Source of the DNA: Verrucomicrobiaceae bacterium
Lineage (GTDB): Bacteria > Verrucomicrobiota > Verrucomicrobiia > Chthoniobacterales > Terrimicrobiaceae
DNA length: 33,270 bases
Assembly: GCA_007280915.1 (NCBI GenBank)
Contig: QYQL01000082.1
Location: 1-33,270 of the forward strand
Reading direction: 5' to 3'
Below, one piece after another: positions 1-7,642 of this stretch; position 1 is the first letter of the stretch; the number at the start of each line of letters is the position of its first letter. A program made the position numbers and the translations under genes. Under the pieces are notes generated by a model that worked only from the letters and a program-made list of their open reading frames with translations, was not told the DNA's origin and ran no database searches.

Positions 1-468
1 TCACACATCAGTTCGATGTGCTCGATGGCGGGAGCAGCCTCCCGCTTGGCATCCCCGGTATTCGCCCGGAAAAATCACACCATAAAGGCACCAAGACACA
101 AAAAGAGAGGTTGTCCGCTGCAGGACGCGAATCCTCCGTTTGCTATAACCTGCTGAAAATCCGTGTCTGCCTGTCCATCCGTGGTTCCAATTCTGTTTTT
201 AGGATAATCTGCGAAAATGCGCGCTCATCTGCGGTTTCTAGGTTGATTCTCCTTCGCTCCTTCGCGGGCAATCGTCGGTATCGTGTTAAACCAAAATTCC
301 GCAGTTGAACCACTAATTTTCACTAAATGCCACTAATGGACAGCATGTTGCGAGTTAATCGACCATTCACCTGCGGAGTGAATGGCTTGGAATGTCCGTT
401 CCTGGTCTATGCCCTTCCATCTGTGTGAATCTTGTTAATCTGCGGTTAAACCTTCTGCGGTTTTTAGG
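1..468. other. Intergenic mosaic of short degenerate repeats, no gene
   Basis: I see no credible gene here. The stretch is lower in GC than the genes around it. It contains phrases that recur with variation, such as TCTGCGGTTTCTAGGTT near 229-245 and TCTGCGGTTTTTAGGTT near 454-470. It also has a tandem-like CACTAATTTTCACTAAATGCCACTAATG near 310-337 and an ACCATAAAGGCACCAAGACAC-type phrase near 80-100. Such phrases look like remnants of dispersed intergenic repeats rather than coding sequence. An open frame at 18-308 has no recognisable protein features and I regard it as spurious. Confidence 0.5.
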
Positions 469-2481
469 TTAAAAAGCAACCGGGGCCTGGCAGACAAAAT
501 TCTCGCAGAGGTAGAGCCGCGACCCGCTCTTGGAGGGCTTCATTTCCCGAATCGCCGGATTGTTCCTCCCGAAGAACTCGACCGCTTCGGGCGAATCCAA
601 AAGGATCACCGCCGTGTGCGGACGGAATTTTTGCGACAGCTCGGCCAGAAGCGGCTCCGCATCATTCCGGCTTCCCGCAACCACCGACTGGGAGGGAGGG
701 CTGAGAGCGAAGTCGAGGGCCACGAGCATTTGGGGAACGGCGGACGGGATGCGGTCCATCTGGATCGAGTGTGACTCGAGAATTTTCCGCGCGGATTCTT
801 CGTAGGACGGTTCGCCGATCAGACGCGAGAGGCGCAGGAGGTTCAGCGCGCTGACCGAGTTCGCCGAGGGTTCGGCTCCGTCGTAATCGTCTTTCATGCG
901 CAGCGGCACCAGTGGATCCCCGGCCCGGCTGCTGAAATATCCGTCGCCATCGCGGAAGAGAGCATCCTGGCGCTGTTGGAGCTCAATCGCCATTTCCAAA
1001 AAGCGAATTTGAAAATCCGCCTCGTAGAGATCGATGAGCCCTTGAATAAAAAACGCATAGTCCTCCGCGAATCCGGGGATATTGGAGGCTCCGTCCCTCC
1101 ACGAGCGCAGAAGATCGCCGTCCCGGCAAAGCTGCTCCATGACAAAATCTGCTGCGCGCGCTGCAGCTGCAACATATCGCTGCTCGCCAAAAGCCCTTCC
1201 GGCGCGGGCAAATGCGGAAATCATCAGGCCGTTCCATGCGGTCAGGATCTTGTCGTCGAGATGCGGGCGGGGGCGCAGATTGCGGCGCGCAAGAAGGATC
1301 TCCCTGCTGGCTGCCAGCGAGCCGGGTTCGCCCCCCTCCCGGATCTCGATCAAGATGTTCTTTCCCGTGAACTCGCCGTGCGGGTCGCTTCCCTCGGGGG
1401 CGTTACCGTCTTCTTTCACGCCATGGTATTCGCAAAACGCCCGTGCATCCTCCGCGGAGAGGAGGGCTTCGATCTCGCGCCGAGTCCAAACATAAAATGC
1501 TCCCTCCGCATGCTCATCGCTCCCCGGCGCGAGCAAGCTGTCCGCATCCTCGGCGGAATAAAATCCCCCGGAAGGATGCGTCATGTCGCGGAGCACATAG
1601 TCCAGCGTGCTCCGCGCGGTCGTCTCAAAAAATGGATCCTTTGTGATCTGCCATGCCTCGACGAGGGAGACCGCGATCTGGGCCTGATCGTAGAGCATCT
1701 TCTCGAAATGCGGGACGTGCCAGAATTCATCCACCGAATACCGGTGGAATCCCCCTCCCAATTGATCGCACATCCCACCACTCGACATCGCCCGCAACGT
1801 GGTGAGCGCCATCTGGCGTGACTCCTCGTCGCCTCGCATCAGGAAATTCAGCGCCGACGGGCGCGGAAATTTCGGAGCCCCCCCGAACCCGCCATTCCGC
1901 GCATCGAAGGCGCTTGCAAAAGCGCTGCGCCCGCCTTCGAGCCATTTCATGTCCAGAGAATCTCCCGATGACCGGGATGCGGACTCCTCCCGGAGTTCGG
2001 CCAGCACGCGGCCCGCCTCGGACTCGATCCGCCCGCGGTCGGCTCTCCAGAGATTTTCAATCTGTTGGAGAATCTGTGGGAAACCCATGCGTCCGTATCG
2101 TTCGTCCGGCGGAAAATAGGTCCCTCCGAAAAAGGGATGTCCTTCGGGTGTCAACCACACGCTCATCGGCCATCCCCCGCCTCCCGTGGCCGCCTGGACA
2201 AAAGCCATATAGACCCGGTCCACATCCGGCCGTTCCTCACGGTCCACCTTGACGTTCACAAAACCGCGGTTCATCAGCGCGGCAATCGACGGATTTTCAA
2301 ACGACTCGTGGGCCATCACATGGCACCAGTGACACGTGGAATAGCCAATGGAGAGAAACACCGGTTTGTTCTCCCTGCGGGCCTTCTCAAACGCCGCCTC
2401 CCCCCACGGATGCCAGTCAACCGGGTTGCTTTTGTGCTGGAGCAGATAGGGGGACTTCTCCCCTGACAGTGCATTTTTCAT
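469..2481 (-). CDS. YyaL/DUF255 thioredoxin-domain protein (SPATA20-like)
   Basis: This 670-residue protein belongs to the DUF255/YyaL family (human SPATA20). The family joins an N-terminal thioredoxin-like domain to a C-terminal (alpha/alpha)6-barrel resembling N-acylglucosamine 2-epimerase and cellobiose epimerase. The hallmark [14 protein letters not shown] is near residues 10-23, and the redox motif C50-H-W-C53 sits inside [11 protein letters not shown]. The family signature [11 protein letters not shown] follows near residue 110, and the barrel contains [10 protein letters not shown] and [11 protein letters not shown]. Length matches the usual ~680 residues. I start at the ATG at 2481 because the only longer start in frame is a TTG three codons upstream. 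No signal peptide is seen, so it is probably cytosolic. The family's biochemical role is not settled. It appears monocistronic, with a repeat-rich region upstream. Confidence 0.93.
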   Translation of the reverse strand: MKNALSGEKSPYLLQHKSNPVDWHPWGEAAFEKARRENKPVFLSIGYSTCHWCHVMAHESFENPSIAALMNRGFVNVKVDREERPDVDRVYMAFVQAATGGGGWPMSVWLTPEGHPFFGGTYFPPDERYGRMGFPQILQQIENLWRADRGRIESEAGRVLAELREESASRSSGDSLDMKWLEGGRSAFASAFDARNGGFGGAPKFPRPSALNFLMRGDEESRQMALTTLRAMSSGGMCDQLGGGFHRYSVDEFWHVPHFEKMLYDQAQIAVSLVEAWQITKDPFFETTARSTLDYVLRDMTHPSGGFYSAEDADSLLAPGSDEHAEGAFYVWTRREIEALLSAEDARAFCEYHGVKEDGNAPEGSDPHGEFTGKNILIEIREGGEPGSLAASREILLARRNLRPRPHLDDKILTAWNGLMISAFARAGRAFGEQRYVAAAARAADFVMEQLCRDGDLLRSWRDGASNIPGFAEDYAFFIQGLIDLYEADFQIRFLEMAIELQQRQDALFRDGDGYFSSRAGDPLVPLRMKDDYDGAEPSANSVSALNLLRLSRLIGEPSYEESARKILESHSIQMDRIPSAVPQMLVALDFALSPPSQSVVAGSRNDAEPLLAELSQKFRPHTAVILLDSPEAVEFFGRNNPAIREMKPSKSGSRLYLCENFVCQAPVAF

Positions 2482-2588
2482 CCGCTGCAATACGCCGGGC
2501 AGCGTCAGGATTCAAATGGAAGAATCAACGCTCAGTGCGTGGAACTGCGGACAATCCATTTCATGTGGTTTCCGCACAAAGGACGGCA

Positions 2589-2729
2589 GGGTGCGATCAA
2601 AAGTGGGTGCGGTTGGGTTGCGCAGGGAGCACAGGCGGGACGCCTGTGGCTCTGGCTTCGCTGCGATGTTCTGTCTCCTCACAGGCGGGACGCCTGTGCT
2701 CCCTGGTTCACCCACTTTTGATCACACCC
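2589..2729. mobile_element. Miniature inverted-repeat element (MITE-like) with 9-bp target duplication
   Basis: The 141-bp segment is bounded by 20-bp terminal inverted repeats: GGGTGCGATCAAAAGTGGGT at 2589-2608, and its reverse complement with one mismatch at 2710-2729. It is flanked by a perfect 9-bp direct repeat, AGGACGGCA, at 2580-2588 and 2730-2738. This is the classic signature of a transposed non-autonomous element. Inside are two copies of a palindromic core, ACAGGCG-GGA-CGCCTGT, at 2631-2647 and 2681-2697. Their flanks place 13-bp arms (GGGAGCACAGGCG and its complement, 2625-2637 and 2691-2703) in inverted orientation. No transposase is encoded, so movement would need an enzyme in trans. 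I do not recognise the IS family. Confidence 0.85.
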
Positions 2730-2806
2730 AGGACGGCACACACGCCAAGACGGTGCTTGCAATCTGGCGCTGCTCCCCTACTCTGTCCCCAGGTGCCAAA
2801 ACCTTG

Positions 2807-2845
2807 AAACCCGCTTCCGGAAACGGAGGCGGGTTTTATTTTTGT
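2807..2845 (+). terminator. Strong rho-independent terminator on the plus strand, no obvious gene
   Basis: A 13-bp stem (AAACCCGCTTCCG 2807-2819 with CGGAGGCGGGTTT 2824-2836, one G·U pair) closes a GAAA tetraloop. It runs directly into TTTTATTTTTG on the plus strand. On the minus strand the hairpin is followed only by a weak, interrupted T tract, although it could still help end the BNR gene's transcript. No plus-strand gene is visible upstream. Confidence 0.8.
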
Positions 2846-2888
2846 CTTGTGGATGGTCTAAGGCAGAGGTGCTGAGATCCGGGGAGGC

Positions 2889-4604
2889 TTACCGACCCTG
2901 CACTTCGAGCCAGTCAATGCAGATCGATCCGGATGTTCCACTGGGATCCAGCCGCAACGATCTCACCGCGTTGATCGGCAATTCAAATGAAATGTCCATC
3001 CATTGATCAATTGCCTCCGGAGGCACCTGTTTGGAAATTTTGTGCTCGCTTGAAAACCCGCGATCATCGGTTCCTTCATAGTAAAGCGTGATGTTTCCCG
3101 GGCTGGAAACTTTCAACCGGAGAGTGACGACCAGAGGTTCCCCGGCTGTCCCTACGTTCAACAGGGGAGATGAAATCCACGGGTCGGGCCCGGAGTATGT
3201 CAGTGAAAGCGCTCCGGGTTCTCCGTTCGGATCGACCTCACATTCGGAGTTCGTCTTCCAACCGTTCAGCGAACCATCAAACTCAAATCGCAGCAGGGAT
3301 TGTTGAGGAGGTTCAGCCTGCCTGGGCCATTCCAATTTTTGAATGACGCGATGGGTGAAGCTGCCCGGGGACACCAACTTTCCGGCGAGGATGTCTTCCT
3401 CGGTGATGTGGACTAGTTTGATTTCACCTGTCTGGGTCGGGGGCAGGGGCTTTCCTGCGGCTGGCTTGATTTTGTATCGGTTCTTGTCATAGACGATGAC
3501 GATCGATCCATCGGCCAGTTGCTGGGCGTCGGGATAGGTAACGTGACCGTAATCATCCAGCAGCAATTTCGCCGCCCAAGACCTGCCGTCATCCTCCGAC
3601 AAGGCGGCTGTCATGTTGCCGCGGAATTTCGGGTTGTCATTGTAAACCAGGAGGAGCCGTCCGGATTTCAAGCGAGTCACATGAAAGCGGACTGCGGTGG
3701 TTTGGATGCCGGGCAGCGTTTGAACATCCTGCCAGGTCTTGCCGCCGTCCCTCGAGGTGGCTTCTCCGATCCCTTTGGTCGTTCGCGTGAGCATCCAGAG
3801 ACTGCCATCGTTTTTTTCAACCGTCATCAGTTCCGGGAAGTCACTGCCCTCCACCCTCAACGAGGAATAGAAGCTGAATGTCTTTCCTTTATCCTTGGAA
3901 ACAAACAGCCGGTTTTTGCGCTCCTTCGGGTTCGTGAAATCTTCCGCAGGCCAAATCCAATCGCCGTTCTTCATGACGGTCGGCTTGTTTGCCATATGGC
4001 CCGGGGTAATGATGCGCGGCTTCTCCCATGTGGGATGGGATTCCGTGGGATTGCCGGTCACCATGGCCACGACGGAGAGGCCCTCTTCACCGACCCCCAA
4101 CTCGACATATGCGAACCACAGGCGGCCGGCCGGGTCCATCCACAGGACAGGATTGAAGGCATAATAGCCGTGATCGGATTTCGGCATGACCACCGGCCCC
4201 TCGAATGGCGCATCCGGGCCGGCGGCAGTGTAGAGCACCATCTGGTTCTTGGTGTGGCGGTCGTGTTCCTGATCTCCGCCAGTCCAATAGGCCACCCAGA
4301 GCCGCCCGTTGGGTGCCACGGCGATGCTCGGAATCCCCTGCCATGTCGCGGGGATGCTTTTCAAGAGTTTCCGGGTGTCGGAAAAATCTTCTTCTTTGGA
4401 AATAATGGGCTGGGATGGTTCCTTCGCATACTCGACGCCTGGCATCCTGCCCAACAAGTAGGCTGCTTCGGGCAGAATCACCTGCCCATCCGGGGCGAAT
4501 TGAATTGTTTTTGCCGGCGCGGAGTTCGCTGGTGCCACGGAATCGGCAGCACGAGCCACGAACGAAAGCGCAACGAGTGGAAAGAACAACGGGGCAATTT
4601 TCAT
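2889..4604 (-). CDS. Secreted BNR-repeat (sialidase-fold) protein with C-terminal beta-sandwich
   Basis: The 571-residue product begins with a clear signal peptide, cleaved near ARA|AD at residue 19, so it is exported. Three Asp-box (BNR) motifs of the S-x-D-x-G-x-T/S-W type are visible: SKDKGKTF near 236, SRDGGKTW near 284 and SEDDGRSW near 336. They are typical of six-bladed sialidase-like propellers. The order LLLVYNDNP, SEDDGRSW and YPDAQQLADGSIVIVYD resembles the exo-sialidase families used in glycan breakdown. The C-terminal ~130 residues look like a carbohydrate-binding or galactose-binding-like beta-sandwich. I start at ATG 4604 because the open frame upstream lacks protein character and crosses a palindromic repeat. 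The substrate cannot be told from sequence alone. It may be a sialidase, another glycan hydrolase or a non-catalytic binding protein. Confidence 0.85.
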   Translation of the reverse strand: MKIAPLFFPLVALSFVARAADSVAPANSAPAKTIQFAPDGQVILPEAAYLLGRMPGVEYAKEPSQPIISKEEDFSDTRKLLKSIPATWQGIPSIAVAPNGRLWVAYWTGGDQEHDRHTKNQMVLYTAAGPDAPFEGPVVMPKSDHGYYAFNPVLWMDPAGRLWFAYVELGVGEEGLSVVAMVTGNPTESHPTWEKPRIITPGHMANKPTVMKNGDWIWPAEDFTNPKERKNRLFVSKDKGKTFSFYSSLRVEGSDFPELMTVEKNDGSLWMLTRTTKGIGEATSRDGGKTWQDVQTLPGIQTTAVRFHVTRLKSGRLLLVYNDNPKFRGNMTAALSEDDGRSWAAKLLLDDYGHVTYPDAQQLADGSIVIVYDKNRYKIKPAAGKPLPPTQTGEIKLVHITEEDILAGKLVSPGSFTHRVIQKLEWPRQAEPPQQSLLRFEFDGSLNGWKTNSECEVDPNGEPGALSLTYSGPDPWISSPLLNVGTAGEPLVVTLRLKVSSPGNITLYYEGTDDRGFSSEHKISKQVPPEAIDQWMDISFELPINAVRSLRLDPSGTSGSICIDWLEVQGR

Positions 4605-4763
4605 GGGGGCAGCGTGAAAGCGAACGGCTTCAATGTAGGCGAACCAATCTCTGGAGAGCAACGGTCCTCTTTCGTAGATCGTCGGCTCATCCTTGAGGCG
4701 TGCTCCGGAGCCTCTAGCCAAATCCGCCTCACTGGCGAGATGCCAAGCGGTCCGGGGAGGCTT

Positions 4764-4933
4764 ATACCATCTCTTGGAAATAACCGGGCTTTGCAGCGAC
4801 CAGGGAGAACGGGCGTCCCGCCTGTTTTGGCACTGACTCTGCATGCGCAGGCGAGCGTCTTTCACAGGCGGGACGCCTGTGCTCCCTGTTTTGCGCTGGC
4901 CCCTTATCGTCGCTATATTTCAAGAGACGGTAT
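4764..4933. repeat. Palindromic element E1: terminal inverted repeats around a double-hairpin core
   Basis: Outer arms are ATACCATCTCTTGGAAATA at 4764-4782 and TATTTCAAGAGACGGTAT at 4916-4933, which are reverse complements apart from one mismatch and a 1-nt indel. Inside, a 25-bp arm at 4801-4825 is inverted at 4864-4888 with two mismatches. The right inner arm contains the same ACAGGCG-GGA-CGCCTGT palindrome as the element at 2589-2729. The left outer arm is 17/19 identical to the left arm of the element at 5150. No target duplication was found. Confidence 0.75.
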
Positions 4934-5149
4934 TATTTCTTTGCCGTCGGATCGCCTGAAAGCCAGGCGAACCGTTCGGAAGGGCATTCAAGAAATGGCG
5001 CTTCGCGCCTGACCAAATGCCAACGAACAGTTAACCCAACGCGTCACTGGCCCTCTTATTGTTGACCAATTCGGCTTCATGGCAGGGCGGGACGTTCTGG
5101 GCCTGCACACCTTCTTCCTTCGGGCAGCCCGGAGGTCTGCCTTCCACTG

Positions 5150-5273
5150 ATACCAACTCTTTGAAATAACGGGACCGCTACCGGGAATGTTGTAGCCGCC
5201 CCGCTCTGTCGGGGCGCACGGCGACAGAGCGCCGTGACTACAACTGAGTCCACTTATCTGCAATATTTGGTAT
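5150..5273. repeat. Palindromic element E2: related ends, different paired-hairpin core
   Basis: The left arm ATACCAACTCTTTGAAATA (5150-5168) matches the left arm of the element at 4764. The right arm (TATTTGGTAT, 5264-5273) keeps only the outer and inner parts and lacks the CTCTTTG heptamer. The core has two adjacent perfect 7-bp hairpins: CGCCCCG/CGGGGCG (5197-5216, loop CTCTGT) and CACGGCG/CGCCGTG (5217-5236, loop ACAGAG). TGTAG (5191-5195) and CTACA (5238-5242) enclose both. The two loops are reverse complements, so the core can fold either as two hairpins or as one long one. Confidence 0.75.
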
Positions 5274-5364
5274 GAGAATATCAACCGCCTTTCATCGCGC
5301 CCGTTGGCATGCAACGGCGATTTCTTCCTAGCACATCCCGGCCCGGCAATGGTAGCGTGCCCTC

Positions 5365-5739
5365 ATGATTCAGGATTATATCCCGGTGCTGCTGCACATC
5401 ATCGTTGCGGTGGGATTTGCGACCGTAGCGATGCTGACCAATCTTCTGGTCGGCCGGGCCGGAACGAGATCGGCCGTCAAGGATTCCGCCTACGAATGCG
5501 GCATTGTTCCCCAGGCAGGACCTCAGCCGCGCTTCAGCGTCAAATTTTACCTGGTCGCGATGCTGTTCATCATTTTCGACATCGAAATCGTCTTCATGTA
5601 TCCGTGGGCGGTCGTCTTCGGCGAGTTCATCGCTGAGTTCGGCAAGGTGATTCTCTGGAGCATGCTGAGTTTCGTGGTCATCCTCATGTTCGGCTATGTC
5701 TATGCCGTGAAAAAAGGCGCTCTCGACTGGTCGCGGTAA
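5365..5739 (+). CDS. nuoA: NADH-quinone oxidoreductase subunit A
   Basis: The 124-residue protein is the small membrane subunit A (NuoA/NdhC/ND3) of respiratory complex I. Three hydrophobic segments are visible (about 6-27, 63-85 and 90-113). The family-defining loop is present: the conserved cysteine in YECGIVPQAG, followed by RFSVKFYLVAMLFIIFDIEIVF with its conserved acidic residues. Length is normal. The ATG at 5365 fits the family N-terminus. Usually nuoA leads a nuoA-N operon. Here the next gene, 6 nt downstream, is an unrelated Dabb-domain gene, and no nuoB is present in this window. The other subunits must be encoded elsewhere, or this is an extra copy. Confidence 0.95.
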   Translation: MIQDYIPVLLHIIVAVGFATVAMLTNLLVGRAGTRSAVKDSAYECGIVPQAGPQPRFSVKFYLVAMLFIIFDIEIVFMYPWAVVFGEFIAEFGKVILWSMLSFVVILMFGYVYAVKKGALDWSR

Positions 5740-5745
5740 TCCCAC

Positions 5746-6063
5746 ATGATTGAGCACATCGTCCTCTTCAAGCTCAGACCGGAAGTGGATGAAAAAAAGG
5801 TCGAGTGGATGCTGCGCGAAACGCGCATGAGCCTGCTCAAAATTCCATCCGTGCGCGGACTGCGTTGCGGATACCGCCTCGATCCCGCGCTGGAATGGCC
5901 GTTTTTTCTGCTCGTCGAGTTGGAGACCGCCGAAAAACTCGACGCCTACCTGAACGATCCCGCCCACGTCCGGTTTGTGAACGACGTCATCAAACCGAAC
6001 ACCTCGGACCGCATGGTCCTCGACTTCCGGAGCGATCCCGGAAGCGATCCGTTTTTCAGCTGA
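5746..6063 (+). CDS. Dabb (stress-responsive alpha/beta-barrel) domain protein
   Basis: This 105-residue protein opens with the Dabb signature MIEHIVLFKLRPEVDEKKVE. It continues with IPSVRGLRCGYRLDP and ends in LNDPAHVRFVNDVIKP, the usual order for this ~100-residue single-domain family. Members form dimeric ferredoxin-like alpha/beta barrels. The substrate or role of most bacterial members is unknown, and I cannot assign one here. It starts 6 nt after the nuoA stop, so it is probably co-transcribed with nuoA. It converges on rpmA with only 9 nt between the stops. Confidence 0.9.
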   Translation: MIEHIVLFKLRPEVDEKKVEWMLRETRMSLLKIPSVRGLRCGYRLDPALEWPFFLLVELETAEKLDAYLNDPAHVRFVNDVIKPNTSDRMVLDFRSDPGSDPFFS

Positions 6064-6072
6064 ACGAAACCG

Positions 6073-6324
6073 TCAGCTGGCGGATGTCTCGACGTTGACG
6101 CGGCGACCGTTGCGGTCGAACTTCACGTTTCCGTCTTCGAGAGCCCAGATCGTGTAGTCGCGGCCGAGTCCGACATTGCGGCCCGGCTGAAATTTTGTTC
6201 CGCGCTGCCGGATGATGATATTGCCGGCGACGACAGCTTCCCCGCCGAATTTTTTCACGCCAAGCCGTTTGCTTTGGCTGTCGCGTCCGTTTTTGACACT
6301 TCCCTGTCCTTTTTTATGGGCCAT
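6073..6324 (-). CDS. rpmA: 50S ribosomal protein L27
   Basis: The 83-residue protein has the L27 N-terminus [20 protein letters not shown], then [24 protein letters not shown] and the [16 protein letters not shown] core. L27 sits near the peptidyl-transferase centre, where its N-terminal tail contacts the tRNA ends. The N-terminus starts directly with MAHKKG, without the cleavable leader found in Firmicutes. It lies 6 nt downstream of rplU in the conserved rplU-rpmA pair, and the two are surely co-transcribed. Confidence 0.98.
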   Translation of the reverse strand: MAHKKGQGSVKNGRDSQSKRLGVKKFGGEAVVAGNIIIRQRGTKFQPGRNVGLGRDYTIWALEDGNVKFDRNGRRVNVETSAS

Positions 6325-6330
6325 GACGAG

Positions 6331-6648
6331 TTACTTGGTGGAGATGGATTGGATTTTCAGCTTGGTCAGCTGGCGGCGGTGGCCGACCGTGCGATGGTAG
6401 CCCTTGCGGCGGCGGAATTTGAAGGCGATCACCTTGTCATCCTTGAACTGGTCGAGGACCTCTGCGGTGACCTTCGCTCCCGCGACAAGCGGCTCGCCGA
6501 TCGTGACCTTCGCGCCGTCCGCCACGAGAAGCACCTCGGCGAACTCGGTTTTCGCGCCAGCCTCGACGTCGAGTTTTTCCACTTCGATCTCATCGCCTTC
6601 GGCGACGCGGTATTGTTTACCGCCTGTTTGAATCACTGCGTATGCCAT
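6331..6648 (-). CDS. rplU: 50S ribosomal protein L21
   Basis: The 105-residue protein has the L21 start [19 protein letters not shown] and the C-terminal [23 protein letters not shown] that binds 23S rRNA. I start at the ATG at 6648, where the canonical L21 N-terminus begins. The frame remains open further upstream but encodes no L21 sequence there. A 119-nt leader separates the start from the divergent tRNA-Leu. The leader contains a small hairpin (6692-6713) that could be regulatory. The pair with rpmA is the standard arrangement. Confidence 0.98.
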   Translation of the reverse strand: MAYAVIQTGGKQYRVAEGDEIEVEKLDVEAGAKTEFAEVLLVADGAKVTIGEPLVAGAKVTAEVLDQFKDDKVIAFKFRRRKGYHRTVGHRRQLTKLKIQSISTK

Positions 6649-6691
6649 AAAAATTCCGTTTCGGTTAGGATTGTCCAGAGTGCTTGAAAAT

Positions 6692-6713
6692 ATTTCCCTC
6701 CGCAAGAGGAAAT
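6692..6713 (-). promoter_or_regulatory. Hairpin in the rplU leader
   Basis: On the plus strand ATTTCCCTC (6692-6700) pairs with GAGGAAAT (6706-6713) around a CGCAA loop, with one bulged base. It lies about 45 nt upstream of the rplU start, in the transcribed leader if the promoter lies near the tRNA. It could take part in autoregulation, as ribosomal leaders often do. No known leader motif was recognised. Confidence 0.3.
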
Positions 6714-6720
6714 TTCCATC

Positions 6721-6748
6721 TTGCCAAAATTTCCAGTGCGGATATTTT
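6721..6748 (+). promoter_or_regulatory. Candidate sigma70-type promoter for tRNA-Leu
   Basis: TTGCCA (6721-6726) and TATTTT (6743-6748) are 16 nt apart. They would start transcription roughly 10-12 nt before the mature tRNA 5' end at 6767. The match is moderate and rests on E. coli-type consensus. Confidence 0.35.
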
Positions 6749-6766
6749 TCACCCCTCACTCCATTT

Positions 6767-6847
6767 GCTCGGGTGGTGAAATGGCAGACACGTACGTTTG
6801 AGGGGCGTATGCCGTAAGGCATGGGGGTTCAAGTCCCCCCCCGAGCA
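6767..6847 (+). tRNA. tRNA-Leu (anticodon GAG)
   Basis: The acceptor stem GCTCGGG (6767-6773) pairs with CCCGAGC (6840-6846), followed by discriminator A at 6847. The anticodon arm is TACGT-TTGAGGG-GCGTA, giving anticodon GAG (CUC/CUU leucine codons). A long variable arm TGCC-GTAA-GGCA marks a class II tRNA, as expected for leucine. The T arm is GGGGG-TTCAAGT-CCCCC. CCA is not encoded. A run of six Ts follows shortly after (around 6851-6856). Confidence 0.96.
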
Positions 6848-6924
6848 CTCTTTTTTCGGCACTCGGTTTGCAGCTGCCAGTCTGGCATGTTTCTGCTATC
6901 AACAAGCCCATCAACATCTTGTCC

Positions 6925-7593
6925 ATGAACACCGCCCTAAGAACAGGAATCGCTTTTCTCGCCATCCTTATTCTTTCGAATGCCCACGCGGAGGATGATC
7001 CGGGCGGTGAATTGCCCTCCACCTCCCCAAATGGCCGCTTCGTCATCCGCCAGATCGATGACAAAGAACAGGTGAAGTTCGGCAAGGACAATGACTCCTC
7101 ACTGGCGATCTTCGACACCAAGACCCGCAAACTCGTGTCCATTGTTCCAAGTGAGATTGGCATCGCATTCCCCGAATCGCTTTACGTCATCTGGTCAAAG
7201 GATTCGACCCGTCTCGCCCTCAATTTCCGGGCAGGTGGGCGCTACTGCATTACCTCACTCTTAAGGTTGGATGGAGGAAAGTTCATCGAGCTGCCTTCTC
7301 CGGTGGAAACCCTTGAGGCACTGGCCGCCAAAACCAAGCTCGAAGCCGTCAAGTCGATGGGCTTGAACCCAGACACCTACCAGCGGCGAATCTACGATAC
7401 ATTTGTCACGCGCCGTTGGTTGGACGGTAACACGATCGAAGCGGACGCCCGCTCCGTTTCCTCAGTATTGATCAAGGAGAAGGACGGAGAAAACAGTGAG
7501 GACGTGATTGCCTCATTCCGATGCATCGTGAAATGGAACTCAAAAACGAAAACCTGGACGATTCTCAAGACCAAAAAACTAAAGGAAAATTAA
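6925..7593 (+). CDS. Secreted hypothetical protein
   Basis: I do not recognise this 222-residue protein. The start at ATG 6925 gives a clean signal peptide (MNTALRTGIAFLAILILSNAHA) with a plausible cleavage at AHA|ED. The mature protein has motifs reminiscent of beta-propeller blades, such as SPNGRFVIRQ, SLAIFDTKTRKLV and YVIWSKDSTRLALNF, but only two or three such units. The C-terminal half is charged and lysine-rich, with CIVKWNSKTKTWTIL. An export role outside the cytoplasm follows from the signal peptide. It lies just after the tRNA-Leu gene, a position often used by inserted genes, but no integrase or repeat of the tRNA 3' end was seen. Confidence 0.75.
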   Translation: MNTALRTGIAFLAILILSNAHAEDDPGGELPSTSPNGRFVIRQIDDKEQVKFGKDNDSSLAIFDTKTRKLVSIVPSEIGIAFPESLYVIWSKDSTRLALNFRAGGRYCITSLLRLDGGKFIELPSPVETLEALAAKTKLEAVKSMGLNPDTYQRRIYDTFVTRRWLDGNTIEADARSVSSVLIKEKDGENSEDVIASFRCIVKWNSKTKTWTILKTKKLKEN

Positions 7594-7642
7594 GAGCTCT
7601 TCCCGAAGGGCAATTATTCTCTTAGCTTCCCCGAGCGCTTCT

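Larger units (their letters stand above)
4605..5364. other. Gene-free 760-bp interval carrying two palindromic elements
   Basis: No credible protein gene lies between the BNR gene and nuoA. The interval holds two related inverted-repeat elements (4764-4933 and 5150-5273, listed separately), with featureless sequence between them. Just before nuoA, a small hairpin (CCGTTG 5301-5306 with CAACGG 5312-5317) might belong to the nuoA leader. I find no convincing -35/-10 pair. Confidence 0.6.

Noticed and set aside
2625-2703. Repeated ACAGGCGGGACGCCTGT as a CRISPR array
   Set aside because: Only two copies here, each palindromic and in an inverted pair inside a bounded element, with no cas genes.
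4605-4865. An 87-residue upstream extension of the BNR protein
   Set aside because: It would bury the clear signal peptide and runs through a palindromic repeat.
6767-7593. Integration of an island at the tRNA-Leu 3' end
   Set aside because: No integrase and no repeated copy of the tRNA 3' end was found in the window.
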